The position numbers and the translations under genes are program-made. Below the pieces are notes generated by a model. The model was not told where the DNA came from. It saw only the letters and a list, made by a program, of their open reading frames with translations, and ran no database searches. A stretch of DNA of 64,000 bases. Source: a bacterium (GTDB lineage Bacteria; Bacillota; Bacilli; Lactobacillales; Streptococcaceae). The stretch covers positions 62,001-126,000 of the forward strand of contig CAJNBT010000004.1 in NCBI GenBank assembly GCA_905221085.1, in the 5' to 3' direction. The first letter of the stretch is position 1, and each line of letters begins with the position of its first letter. Shown in pieces: positions 9,409-17,860 of this stretch.

Positions 9409-9849
9409 CTACAGTGGGTAAACCTTGCGAAATTCTTCTAAAACAACCTTGCTTTCAGGTGTAAAAGTCAGTCCTGCTTCTCTCAGCCACTCGGCGAAAC
9501 AATCCTCATGAACCTGACGCCAATAGGCTAGGGATTTGTCACCTTCCCCTTCCTTAAAGGCATGTTGAGCAGAAACTTGATTGAAGGGCTGAACAGAAAC
9601 CTTTGTAATTTCGACAATACAGACAGCCTGATTTTGACTGTCTAAAATGACATCAAAAGTCCCTTCTTGAGGAAGAGACTCGGCTTCTAGTGCATAGAGG
9701 TCGTAGGCTGAGGCTGTTGCAGTCTTTTCGCCTTTTAAAACCAAATCTGCTAAAAGATCTGGTTCCACTCCAAAAGCCCAAGCATCGATTTCATCTCCTA
9801 TAAAGGGGTTAATTTTCTTGTAGTCATTCCACATTTCTTGCGGTGTCAT
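9409..9849 (-). CDS. ASCH domain protein
   Basis: 146 aa. The ASCH fold signature is visible: GEKTATASAYDLY (about 40-52), VILDSQNQAVCIVEITKV, and the family block FKEGEGDKSLAYWRQVH. ASCH proteins bind RNA or modified nucleosides. Some members are known amidohydrolases of N4-acetylcytidine (E. coli YqfB) or RNases; which activity this longer type has is unknown. The ATG has AAAGGAGC and lies inside the end of the PEP-barrel gene (26-nt overlap), so it is the last gene of a translationally coupled operon. Confidence 0.8.
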   Translation of the reverse strand: MTPQEMWNDYKKINPFIGDEIDAWAFGVEPDLLADLVLKGEKTATASAYDLYALEAESLPQEGTFDVILDSQNQAVCIVEITKVSVQPFNQVSAQHAFKEGEGDKSLAYWRQVHEDCFAEWLREAGLTFTPESKVVLEEFRKVYPL

Positions 9850-10696
9850 GGGTGCTCCTTTGTAATTTTTTACTTTCTTCTTTTATGTGTTTAAGATGGT
9901 CTGGATGGTCAATCTCTAAATTAAAAATCTCTGGAATAGAACTATAGTGGATAATGCATTCGATACCCATCTGATTCATTTTTTGTATGAAAGAAAGATT
10001 CAGATAGCCTGCTACGGCAAAGTCAATATTTTTAATCCTTGCTTTATCCTGCATATCTCTTAGCATATCTAACATTATTGGACTTTCCATATCATGCCAT
10101 TGACTGTTTCTCACAGTCGCAAAAACAAAAGAAGTCAAATCATTCATTCCAACTACAATCTTTGAAATACCCGTTTCCAGTATTCTGTCCAAGTCAAAAT
10201 AAGCTGACGGTAATTCAACCATTGTGGCGACTTTTCCAGTAAAGCCACACTGACGCAACACTGTAATAGCTTGCTTTAACTGCTCAGCATCATTGACAAA
10301 AGGAAAGATAACAGATAGATTGGGATTGTTTTTATAAACTTCTGTAACGACATGTGCTTCAGCCTGAAATTCATCCGGACACGCCAGCAAACGCCTAGTT
10401 CCTCTATATCCAAATAAGGGATGATTTTCATCAAAATACTCTTTAGTCCCCTTTAGACAATTAGCTTCTGTATTCGTTAATTCAGAAAAACGATACCAAA
10501 CTTCTTCATCTGAGTACAGGGAGCAGATAGTCTCTAGATAATCTTTTACAAATTGCTGACAACTTGGTAATAGTATATTTTGATTGATCTCTCTCAACAA
10601 ATATTCCCCACGAATCATTCCAATGTGGTGAAATAGTTGTGGGTAAACTTTTTCAAGAATTTTTTCTCCACTAAGGGCAAGTTGGTTTCTCATCAT
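9824..10696 (-). CDS. Stand-alone PEP-utilising-enzyme TIM barrel (PEP synthase/PPDK C-terminal domain-like)
   Basis: 290 aa. It resembles only the C-terminal PEP-binding barrel of PEP synthase, PPDK and PTS Enzyme I. HPLFGYRGTRRLL corresponds to NPxLGxRG, MVELPSAYF to the metal-binding E-x-P segment, and GMNDLTSFVFATVR to G(S/T)NDLTQ. The ATP-grasp domain, the phospho-histidine swivel domain and the catalytic Cys loop of PEP synthases are not present. It therefore cannot do the usual phosphotransfer alone; it may bind PEP/pyruvate-like ligands or have a new role. It overlaps the Nudix gene upstream and the ASCH gene downstream by 26 nt each. Confidence 0.7.
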   Translation of the reverse strand: MMRNQLALSGEKILEKVYPQLFHHIGMIRGEYLLREINQNILLPSCQQFVKDYLETICSLYSDEEVWYRFSELTNTEANCLKGTKEYFDENHPLFGYRGTRRLLACPDEFQAEAHVVTEVYKNNPNLSVIFPFVNDAEQLKQAITVLRQCGFTGKVATMVELPSAYFDLDRILETGISKIVVGMNDLTSFVFATVRNSQWHDMESPIMLDMLRDMQDKARIKNIDFAVAGYLNLSFIQKMNQMGIECIIHYSSIPEIFNLEIDHPDHLKHIKEESKKLQRSTHDTARNVE

Positions 10697-11171
10697 TCAC
10701 CTTCCAATTCATGTAAGAAGTCTTGTCCAGTTCTGGAAATCCTAATAATTCAGTCTTAACCTTCAAGACTAATGGCGATGCATTTTCTTCTGTCATTTTT
10801 TGAATATCCATCCAAACATATCCCAGTGAATCATTCGCACCATCAGATACAGCTTCTGAAATCGTAACTTGAGGTGCCTCCTCATTCATTTCAACATCAT
10901 ACAAGGCCATGACATGGTGAACCATAAAATTTTTTAATTCTTCCCTGACAAAAACATCGTAGATTCGAGGATTGGAGTAGCTTCTAACAGTATATCCCGT
11001 CTCTTCCAAAACTTCTCTAATCAGCGTTTCCGTCAGTCCTTCACCAAGTTGCTGACTGCCTCCAGGTAGATCATACCGATGTTGATAAGGGCCTCTCGTT
11101 TTTTCAATGCAGAGTAACTTCCCATTTTCAAAGCAAACAGCGTAGACTCCAAAGTGATTTTTGATTTCCAT
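10671..11171 (-). CDS. Nudix hydrolase
   Basis: 166 aa. The complete Nudix box Gx5Ex7REVLEETGY is visible (from GSQQLGEG, about residues 38-60), preceded by YDLPGG. Nudix enzymes cleave nucleoside diphosphates linked to another group X; the substrate cannot be read from the sequence. The C-terminal third (LGYVWMDIQKMTEENASPL) is the usual lid region. It lies 10 nt after the SDR gene and overlaps the PEP-barrel gene by 26 nt, so it is the third gene of the five-gene operon. Confidence 0.85.
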   Translation of the reverse strand: MEIKNHFGVYAVCFENGKLLCIEKTRGPYQHRYDLPGGSQQLGEGLTETLIREVLEETGYTVRSYSNPRIYDVFVREELKNFMVHHVMALYDVEMNEEAPQVTISEAVSDGANDSLGYVWMDIQKMTEENASPLVLKVKTELLGFPELDKTSYMNWKVNDEKPTCP

Positions 11172-11181
11172 CCAACTCCCC

Positions 11182-11880
11182 CTACTTCAAAGACCAGCCA
11201 CCATCTATTGTCAGAATTTGTCCCTGCATGGCAGATGCCTTTCCACTGGCCAAAAAGAGACTGACTTCTGCCACTTCTTCTGACTCAATCCAGCGCTTGA
11301 TTGGTGTTTCACTAGCAACCCAGTCAGCCAATCCACCTGGTTCAAAGTCGGCAGCGGTCATAGCTGTCTTGACTGCTCCTGGAGCGATACCAAAGACCTG
11401 AATCCCAGATTCAGCATAGTCTAGAGCCAACTGCTTGGTAAATCCTGCCAAGGCGTGCTTAGAGGAAGTATAGGAATGACCACCTCCACCAGCTAGGCTT
11501 GAAGCAATGGAGCACATATTGATAATGATTCCCTCTTTATTCTCTAACATTTGTGTCAAATAATAGCGAGTCAACTCAACAGGAGTCATATAATTAATTT
11601 CAAAAATTTCTTGAATTTCCTGAGCTGATTGCTCCAATAGGGGTTTATAAGCATCCAACACTCCAGCAGTATTGCACAAAATATCTACCTGAGGACACCA
11701 GTCAAAAATTGGCTCCAAGTCCAAGGTCAAATCTCTCTGTAAAAAGTGGAAATCACCCTCTAAGAGTGGATTTTCACCTTGGTCAACTCCATAAACTTGA
11801 AAGCCATTCTCTAAAAAGAATCGAGCTTGAGCCAGACCGATCCCTGAACTCACTCCCGTAATCAATACACGTCTAGTCAT
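11182..11880 (-). CDS. Short-chain dehydrogenase/reductase
   Basis: 232 aa, classical SDR. The N-terminal cofactor motif is GVSSGIG (about 9-15). CNTAGVLD corresponds to the NNAG motif. The catalytic Ser is in MCSIASS, and YTSSK carries the Tyr/Lys pair. A C-terminal GQILTIDGGWS ends the protein, as in FabG-like reductases. The substrate is unknown; NAD(P)-dependent alcohol/ketone chemistry is expected. It overlaps the DUF2829 gene by 8 nt and is separated from the Nudix gene by 10 nt. Confidence 0.85.
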   Translation of the reverse strand: MTRRVLITGVSSGIGLAQARFFLENGFQVYGVDQGENPLLEGDFHFLQRDLTLDLEPIFDWCPQVDILCNTAGVLDAYKPLLEQSAQEIQEIFEINYMTPVELTRYYLTQMLENKEGIIINMCSIASSLAGGGGHSYTSSKHALAGFTKQLALDYAESGIQVFGIAPGAVKTAMTAADFEPGGLADWVASETPIKRWIESEEVAEVSLFLASGKASAMQGQILTIDGGWSLK

Positions 11881-12109
11881 GCACTTCTACCCAATCCGTC
11901 GCCAAAACATCACAAGGTGTCGGACTCCACATAGAAAAACCTTCTCCTTCTCCAGACACGTTGATTAGGAAATAAGGCGTCACTTCAAGTGCAACCCCGT
12001 TTTGTTCAATGGTGTCAAAAAGCTGCACATAGTTTTCAGCTCCTCCCCAGCCAGTTCGCACATATTTTTTCTTATCCTTTAACCCAGGTAGAATTTCTTC
12101 AAATGTCAT
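11873..12109 (-). CDS. DUF2829 (Tad2-like) small protein
   Basis: 78 aa from MTFEEILPGLK. This start is chosen because AAGGGAG precedes it, while an upstream in-frame ATG sits only 3 nt after the -10 box. The family pattern is visible: MTFEEILPGLKDKKKYVRTGW, YFLINVSGEG, MWSPTPCDVLATDW. DUF2829 is the domain of Tad2, a phage anti-Thoeris protein known to sequester the cyclic ADP-ribose signal; chromosomal DUF2829 proteins are common and mostly uncharacterised. It is the first gene of the operon with SDR, Nudix, PEP barrel and ASCH. A ligand-binding role is inferred from the family only. Confidence 0.8.
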   Translation of the reverse strand: MTFEEILPGLKDKKKYVRTGWGGAENYVQLFDTIEQNGVALEVTPYFLINVSGEGEGFSMWSPTPCDVLATDWVEVHD

Positions 12110-12178
12110 GTTTTTCTCCCTTAATTCTAAATTCTTCATTTAATTATAACAAAAAACCGCTTTACAACGGCTTTTTGA
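12110..12178 (-). promoter_or_regulatory. Terminator-promoter cassette B (aldo/keto reductase end / DUF2829 operon start)
   Basis: On the minus strand a hairpin AAAAAGCCG / CGGTTTTTT ends in a T run that runs directly into TTATAAT and then AATTAAGGGAG, the ribosome site of the DUF2829 gene. Terminator and promoter therefore share bases. It is about 85% similar to the cassette at 13133-13206. Confidence 0.7.
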
Positions 12179-12205
12179 ATGTGATTTATTTACATCTGCT
12201 TCTAC

Positions 12206-13132
12206 TTACGGCAATTTATTCCCTGCTGCAAGATAAATTTCATACCATTCTTTTCTTGTTAAGCTAAAGTTTGCCGCTTGGCTAACTTCTCTCAAGTGCT
12301 TAGGATTTGTGGTACCTACAACTGCCTGCATTTTTGCTGGATAACGCAATATCCAAGAAACGGCAATAGTTGAAGGAGTTACTCCATATTTAATAGCTAA
12401 ACGCTCAAGTACTTGATTTAAAGCTTGAAATTTCTCATTTCCAACAAAATTCCCTTTAAAATACCCGAATTGTAAGACAGACCATGCTTGAATGACCACA
12501 TCATGTAATTTGCAATATTCAAAAATGCTGCCATCTCGCATAGCTGCTTGACTATCTTCCATATTAACATGAAAACCTGACTCGAATCCTGGAGTAAAAG
12601 CCGCACTCAATTGTAGTTGATTAACAGCTAACGGCTGCTTGACATCTTTTTTAAGTAACTCCATCATCATAGGATTTTGATTAGAAACTCCAAAATTTCG
12701 AACCTTACCTTGTTTATAAAGGAGATCAAAGGCTTCTGCTACTTGGTCAGATTCCATCAAAGCATCTGGTCGATGAAGGAGCAAGCTATCTAAATAATCA
12801 ACCTGCAATCTTTCTAAAATCCCATCAACTGATTGTAATATATACTCTTTTGAAAAATCAAAATAGGTAAATTCTTCAAGGCGAATGCCACATTTTGACT
12901 GAATCCACATCTTTTCTCTTAAATCTGGACGATTTTTTAGGACAAGACCTAACAGTTCTTCACAACGACCACGACCATAAATATCAGCCAAGTCAAAAGC
13001 ATTGATTCCAACAGAAAGTGCTGTTTCTACAAGCTCTTCAACTTCTTTTACAGACTTATCTTCTATTCTCATCATTCCGAGAACAATTTCTGATAATTCT
13101 TTGTCATCTTGACCAAGAGTTATGTATCTCAT
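12206..13132 (-). CDS. Aldo/keto reductase (YdhF-like)
   Basis: 308 aa from the ATG after AAAGGAG (a TTG directly before it is not used). The AKR catalytic tetrad is visible: Asp and Tyr in NAFDLADIYGRG, Lys in WIQSKCGI, His in LLLHRPDAL. GVSNQNP and AVVGTTNPKHLREVSQA (cofactor phosphate loop) follow. It is a cytoplasmic NADPH-dependent reductase of unknown substrate. It is a single-gene unit bounded at both ends by the two similar terminator-promoter cassettes. Confidence 0.85.
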   Translation of the reverse strand: MRYITLGQDDKELSEIVLGMMRIEDKSVKEVEELVETALSVGINAFDLADIYGRGRCEELLGLVLKNRPDLREKMWIQSKCGIRLEEFTYFDFSKEYILQSVDGILERLQVDYLDSLLLHRPDALMESDQVAEAFDLLYKQGKVRNFGVSNQNPMMMELLKKDVKQPLAVNQLQLSAAFTPGFESGFHVNMEDSQAAMRDGSIFEYCKLHDVVIQAWSVLQFGYFKGNFVGNEKFQALNQVLERLAIKYGVTPSTIAVSWILRYPAKMQAVVGTTNPKHLREVSQAANFSLTRKEWYEIYLAAGNKLP

Positions 13133-13206
13133 CAAATTTTTCTCCTTTAATTTCTAACATTCTTCCCTTCATTATAACCAAAAACCGTTTTAAAACGGTT
13201 TTTTGA
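13133..13206 (-). promoter_or_regulatory. Terminator-promoter cassette A (end of DUF1129-like gene / aldo/keto reductase start)
   Basis: The near-perfect hairpin AAAAACCGTTTTAAAACGG plus T run begins directly after the stop codon of the broken gene. It merges into GGTTATAAT, then AATTAAAGGAG before the aldo/keto reductase ATG. It closely matches cassette B. Confidence 0.7.
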
Positions 13207-14021
13207 CTATATTTCACTCCATTTTATCTTCTTAAACCCACGGAACAAGAGAAAGATTCCAATAAAGAGAACTGCTAAAGGAATAATCTTTGTGAGGAAA
13301 ACATTTGAAATGCTCATCCACGCATAATAACGGAGCAGAGAGCCTACAATAAGGTGGGCAACAATCATACTGACAAAGGGACGAAAGACCGCTTCTTTCC
13401 AATTCCAAATACTGATGACTAGAGAAAGCGTAAAGACAAGGAAACTATCCCAGGAGCAGGAAGATAAAAGGCTCCTTCTTGTATGAAACTTGCCATTCCT
13501 ACATATCCCAGAACAACTAGCAGAACAAGACTTCCAACGACAATATAAGTGCCAATTTTCATTTTAGGAGAATCTTGGACTAAGCCCCAACGTAAGATTG
13601 TAGCAACAAGTCCAAATCCAATCAGAAAAAGAAGAAGTTGCCCTAAAAATGTGAGCAAATTGACTGTTAAGAGAGGACCTTTAGAAAAATCACCTAGCAG
13701 TTGATAGTAACGTAATACCGCTAGGACAAGAATTGGCGTCAAAAGGGACTCTTTGATAGAACTGCGTGGTGCTTCCTTGAGAATCTCTTTCATTATTTTT
13801 TTAGGATTCTTACCTAGATAATCCTCTGCACTCATACCATCTCGTTCTGCTTCTGAGAAATCTAACATCATCAAATAGATCTGCTCTCTGAGATAGTCCT
13901 CATCATAGAGAAATCCAGCAAGATTAAAACTATCCCACAGCTCCTCAAAATACTGCTGATTGTCCTCAGAAAACTTATGCAACAAAGCGCTTGTTTCTTC
14001 ATAATACTTCATTTTCGTCAT
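13207..14021 (-). pseudogene. PadR-linked membrane protein (DUF1129/DUF1048-like), frameshifted
   Basis: The intact frame runs 200 codons from MTKMKYYEETSALLHKF (ATG after GGAGGG) through a helical N-terminus and about three membrane segments, then stops early at 13419. Reading on in the +2 frame gives WDSFLVFTLSLVISIWNW and more membrane helices, ending naturally at 13207. Adding one base near 13460 (GCTCCTGG to GCTCCCTGG) would restore a 271-aa protein, and the terminator starts right at the second stop. This is therefore a one-base deletion or a sequencing error. The partner is the PadR gene 3 nt upstream; such pairs are usually autoregulated membrane stress modules. Confidence 0.75.
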
Positions 14022-14024
14022 GGT

Positions 14025-14345
14025 TTACCCTCCATTCTTAATTCCTTCTACTTTTTGACTCAAATCGTCCCATTGTTGCCAAAAGACCGAGACACGCTCT
14101 TCTCCTTCTTTGGTTAACGAAAAATACTTCCGATCTGGACCATCTGGCGACGGACGCATGTCGCCTCTTATCCATTGATTTTTTTCTAACTTTTGCAACA
14201 AAGGATAAATAGTTCCTGGAACGATAGTATCAAATCCAGCCTCTCGCAAAGTCTGAACCAACTCATAACCATATCGCTCTTTTTGACCAATCATATCCAA
14301 GACACAACCTTCAAGAACACCTTTTAATAGTTGAGTTTCCTTCAT
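14025..14345 (-). CDS. PadR family transcriptional regulator
   Basis: 106 aa. A winged helix-turn-helix of PadR type: LLKGVLEGCVLDMIGQ, YGYELVQTLREAGF, the hallmark GTIYPLLQKLEKNQWI, then RKYFSLTKEGEERV for the wing. The short C-terminal helix suits dimerisation. It is the first gene of a two-gene operon; the downstream membrane-protein gene is frameshifted. It probably represses its own promoter, which carries repeated ACTAGT palindromes. Confidence 0.85.
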   Translation of the reverse strand: MKETQLLKGVLEGCVLDMIGQKERYGYELVQTLREAGFDTIVPGTIYPLLQKLEKNQWIRGDMRPSPDGPDRKYFSLTKEGEERVSVFWQQWDDLSQKVEGIKNGG

Positions 14346-14376
14346 CCCTTCCCCCTTCTATCTATTTTGTAATACC

Positions 14377-14424
14377 TACTAGTAGCTTCATCTATAATAT
14401 AGCACTTTCACACTAGTTTGTAAA
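14377..14424 (-). promoter_or_regulatory. padR promoter with ACTAGT operator candidates
   Basis: TTTACA (14419-14424) and TATATT (14396-14401) are spaced by exactly 17 bp on the minus strand. An ACTAGT palindrome lies inside the spacer (14412-14417). A second, extended to TACTAGTA, lies at 14377-14384 just after the predicted +1. The placement suits repression by the encoded PadR protein. Confidence 0.55.
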
Positions 14425-14439
14425 GCATAATAGTTAAAA

Positions 14440-14474
14440 TAAAAAAACAGAACTAGCATAAACTAGTCCTGTCT
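14440..14474 (-). terminator. Terminator downstream of metG
   Basis: Minus-strand arms ACAGGACTAG and CTAGTTCTGT (pairing with one G-U) enclose a 6-nt loop and are followed by TTTTTTTATT. Confidence 0.85.
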
Positions 14475-14478
14475 ATTG

Positions 14479-16476
14479 TTACCCAATCACACTTCCGTTT
14501 GGTACAGCTGGATCAACTGTAAGAAGGGTTAATTGTCCATCATGTTCAGCTGAGAGAATCATCCCTTGGCTGACATATTTTTTCATCATTTTACGTGGTT
14601 TGAGATTGGCAACGATTTGGACTTTCTTGCCGACCAATTCTTGTTCATTTGGATAGTATTTTGCAATTCCTGAAAGAATTTGACGATCTTCACCATCACC
14701 AGCATCCAAGCGGAATTGAAGCAACTTGTCAGAACCTTCTACTTTAGACACTTCTTTGACTTCTGCGACACGAATTTCAACCTTGTCAAAGTCCTCAAAC
14801 TTGATTTCTTCCTTGTTAAGTTTGAGTTCGACTTCGTCTGGATTCCATTCTTTTTCGACAGCTGGCTTGCTGCCTTCCATTTGTTCCTTGATATAGGCGA
14901 TTTCTTCTTCCATATCGAGACGTGGGAAGATTGGTGTTCCTTTGGCAACTACAGTCACACCTGCAGGGAAATCAGCCAATTTCAAGTTCTCAAGGCTAGA
15001 AACTTCTGCTAGACCAAGTTGAGTCAAGACTGCACGACTAGTTTCCATCATAAATGGTTCAATCAAGTGAGCAACGATACGAAGGCTGGCTGCCAAGTGG
15101 CTCATGACACTTGCTAATTGGTCACGAAGTGCTTCATCCTTAGCCAAGACCCATGGAGCTGTCTCGTCGATGTATTTATTAGTACGAGAGATAAGGGTCC
15201 AGACTGCTTCTAAAGCACGTGGGTAGTCAACTGCTTCCATGTGTGTATGGTAGTCAGCGATTGATTGTTCTGCTACTTGAGCAAGCGCATTGTCAAACTC
15301 TGTTACACCCTCTACATAGGCTGGAATTTGTCCATCAAAATACTTGTTAATCATAGAAACCGTACGGTTGAGGAGGTTTCCAAGGTCATTGGCTAATTCA
15401 TAGTTGATACGTCCTACATAGTCTTCTGGAGTGAAGGTTCCATCTGAACCAACTGGAAGGCTACGCATGAGGTAGTAACGAAGCGGATCTAGTCCATAGC
15501 GCTCTACCAACATTTCAGGATAGACCACATTCCCTTTTGACTTAGACATTTTGCCGTCTTTCATGACAAACCAACCGTGGGCAATCAAACGATCTGGCAA
15601 TTTGATATCTAACATCATAAGAAGGATTGGCCAGTAGATTGAGTGGAATCGAAGGATGTCTTTTCCTACCATGTGGAAGACTGTTCCATTCCAGAACTTG
15701 TCAAAGTTACCATGTTCGTCTTGACCGTAGCCAAGAGCTGTCGCATAGTTAAGAAGGGCATCAATCCAAACGTAGACAACGTGTTTTGGATTTGATGGGA
15801 CTGGTACTCCCCATGTAAAGGTTGTACGAGAAACTGCCAAATCTTCCAAACCTGGCTCGATGAAGTTTCGAAGCATTTCATTCAGACGACCATCAGGGGT
15901 GATAAACTCAGGATGGGACTTGAAAAATTCCACCAAACGGTCTTGGTATTTGCTGAGGCGAAGGAAGTATGATTCTTCAGATACCCATTCCACCTCGTGA
16001 CCTGATGGAGCGATACCACCAGTCACATTTCCAGCTTCATCACGGAATACTTCTGCCAGCTGGCTTTCTGTAAAGAATTCCTCATCTGAGACTGAGTACC
16101 AACCAGAATATTCACCCAAATAGATATCATCTCGAGCAAGCAAGCGCTCAAAGACCTGTGCGACAACTTTTTCATGGTAATCATCCGTTGTACGGATAAA
16201 TTTATCGTATGAGATATCTAGTAATTGCCATAGTTCTTTAACTCCAACTACCATTCCATCAACATAGGCTTGAGGTGTAATGCCAGCTTCTTCCGCTTTC
16301 TGCTGGATTTTCTGACCATGTTCATCAAGACCTGTCAGATAAAAGACATCGTAGCCCATCAGGCGTTTGTAACGGGCTAGGACATCACAGGCGATGGTTG
16401 TGTAGGCAGAACCGATATGAAGTTTACCAGATGGATAGTAAATCGGCGTTGTAATATAAAAATTCTTTTCAGACAT
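14479..16476 (-). CDS. metG: Methionyl-tRNA synthetase
   Basis: 665 aa from [14 protein letters not shown], chosen for its GGAAAGGAAAA ribosome site; a longer frame upstream lacks one. Class I catalytic signatures HIGS (20-23) and KMSKSKGN (about 300) are present. The anticodon-binding helical domain and a C-terminal tRNA-binding OB fold ([19 protein letters not shown] to the end) complete the long form. It charges initiator and elongator tRNA-Met in the cytoplasm. It has its own TATAAT at 16522-16527 and a strong terminator, so it is monocistronic. No T-box was seen. Confidence 0.95.
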   Translation of the reverse strand: MSEKNFYITTPIYYPSGKLHIGSAYTTIACDVLARYKRLMGYDVFYLTGLDEHGQKIQQKAEEAGITPQAYVDGMVVGVKELWQLLDISYDKFIRTTDDYHEKVVAQVFERLLARDDIYLGEYSGWYSVSDEEFFTESQLAEVFRDEAGNVTGGIAPSGHEVEWVSEESYFLRLSKYQDRLVEFFKSHPEFITPDGRLNEMLRNFIEPGLEDLAVSRTTFTWGVPVPSNPKHVVYVWIDALLNYATALGYGQDEHGNFDKFWNGTVFHMVGKDILRFHSIYWPILLMMLDIKLPDRLIAHGWFVMKDGKMSKSKGNVVYPEMLVERYGLDPLRYYLMRSLPVGSDGTFTPEDYVGRINYELANDLGNLLNRTVSMINKYFDGQIPAYVEGVTEFDNALAQVAEQSIADYHTHMEAVDYPRALEAVWTLISRTNKYIDETAPWVLAKDEALRDQLASVMSHLAASLRIVAHLIEPFMMETSRAVLTQLGLAEVSSLENLKLADFPAGVTVVAKGTPIFPRLDMEEEIAYIKEQMEGSKPAVEKEWNPDEVELKLNKEEIKFEDFDKVEIRVAEVKEVSKVEGSDKLLQFRLDAGDGEDRQILSGIAKYYPNEQELVGKKVQIVANLKPRKMMKKYVSQGMILSAEHDGQLTLLTVDPAVPNGSVIG

Positions 16477-16565
16477 AATTTTTCCTTTCCAGGCAAATGG
16501 AACCTGTTTTTCTAACACTTCATTATATCACATTTTTAAGGATTTTTGATAGGGAAATCTATACA

Positions 16566-16596
16566 AAAACAAGATAGACAAGTGTCCATCTTGTTT
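16566..16596 (-). terminator. Terminator downstream of the MacAB-like operon
   Basis: Minus-strand arms AACAAGATGGACA and TGTCTATCTTGTT form a nearly perfect stem followed by TTTTG. Confidence 0.8.
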
Positions 16597-16599
16597 ATT

Positions 16600-17859
16600 C
16601 TATTCATAACGAAGGGCTTCGATTGGATCAAGTTTCGATGCCTTGTTGGCTGGCAAGACTCCAAAGATCATACCAACACTAGCCGAAACCGCAAGACTAA
16701 ATAGGGCAACTGGGATTGATACTCCTACTTCTATACCAGCTATCAATCCTTGCAAGAGTAGACCAGCTATAGCTGTTAAGCCTGTCGCAATGGTTAGACC
16801 AATAACTCCACCTAGCAAGGTCAAAATCATGGATTCAATTAAAAATTGGATTAAAATATTGGCACGTGTCGCACCCAAAGCCTTACGGAGACCAATCTCA
16901 CGAGTACGCTCTGTCACCGAAACCAGCATGATGTTCATAACACCAGTCCCTCCAACAAAGAGAGAAATTCCTGCGATGGCACTAATAACCGTCGTCATAA
17001 ATCCAAAAAGTTGTTGTACTTCTTGGAAGGCTGCAGTCGCATCTGCCACCTGATACTCCCCTTGCTGAATACCGGCAATCTCGGTCAATTTTCTAGCTAA
17101 TTCTGGTCCCACAGTTGGTGTCAAACTGGTATCATTAACACGGAAGACAATATCAGAAATTTCATCCATATTGAAGTTATTGGCAAGAGAAATATTAGTT
17201 GTAATCGGAAGTCCACCAATACCAAAAGTTTTGGCAGTCTTGGCCTCATCGCTAGTATAGACACCAATGACACGATAACTAAAGCCACCGACATCTATAA
17301 TCTGGTTAACAGCTTCTTGAGCTGACCCAAACAGACTATTAGCAAGTTCTTGGTCTAGCAAAATGACACTGGCCACATCTTTATAATCCTGAGCTATAAG
17401 GCTTCGGCCTGCAACAATTTCATTTTCAACCGCCTTCATATAAGTAATATTTCCACCTGTCAGGCTAGCGCGCTCCACTTTTTTATCTTTATAAGACAGG
17501 GTAGTATTTGTTGAGTTGGTTACATAGTAACTATCTACTCCCTTGAGTTTGGCCGCCTCTTTGACCCAGGATTCTTGTGGTTTTGGTGGTTCCACAGGAA
17601 CTTCCTCTTCTTTCCCAGAAACTGTTAAAGCTGATTGCTTTTGGGTAAAAGAACCGTCTTTACTTTTAATGGGCGAGAAAAAGACATGGATATTCTTCTG
17701 TGACTTGGTCATATTTTTATTAACCTGACGAGACATGGAATCCCCCAGAGCCATAATCACAACAACTGATGAAACACCAATGATAATCCCAATCATAGTA
17801 AGAAAAGAGCGCATCTTATGTGCCATGATAGATGAAAAGGCAAATTTCAGATTCTGCAT
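16600..17859 (-). CDS. MacB-like ABC transporter permease (FtsX domain)
   Basis: 419 aa. One N-terminal helix (about 16-38, SFLTMIGIIIGVSSVVVIMA) is followed by a large extracytoplasmic MacB-core domain (about 40-275) and three C-terminal helices of the FtsX domain (from about 285), with the typical RTREIGLRKALGATRANIL loop. It works with the adjacent ATPase and membrane-fusion protein as a MacAB-like pump. The pneumococcal homologue (Spr0693-0695) is known to export antimicrobial peptides and drugs. The gene starts 1 nt after the ATPase stop codon. Confidence 0.88.
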   Translation of the reverse strand: MQNLKFAFSSIMAHKMRSFLTMIGIIIGVSSVVVIMALGDSMSRQVNKNMTKSQKNIHVFFSPIKSKDGSFTQKQSALTVSGKEEEVPVEPPKPQESWVKEAAKLKGVDSYYVTNSTNTTLSYKDKKVERASLTGGNITYMKAVENEIVAGRSLIAQDYKDVASVILLDQELANSLFGSAQEAVNQIIDVGGFSYRVIGVYTSDEAKTAKTFGIGGLPITTNISLANNFNMDEISDIVFRVNDTSLTPTVGPELARKLTEIAGIQQGEYQVADATAAFQEVQQLFGFMTTVISAIAGISLFVGGTGVMNIMLVSVTERTREIGLRKALGATRANILIQFLIESMILTLLGGVIGLTIATGLTAIAGLLLQGLIAGIEVGVSIPVALFSLAVSASVGMIFGVLPANKASKLDPIEALRYE

Positions 17860-17860
17860 C

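Noticed and set aside
11873..12139. Longer DUF2829 reading frame starting at 12139
   Set aside because: That ATG is 3 nt after the -10 box and would not be on the transcript; the start at 12109 has AAGGGAG.
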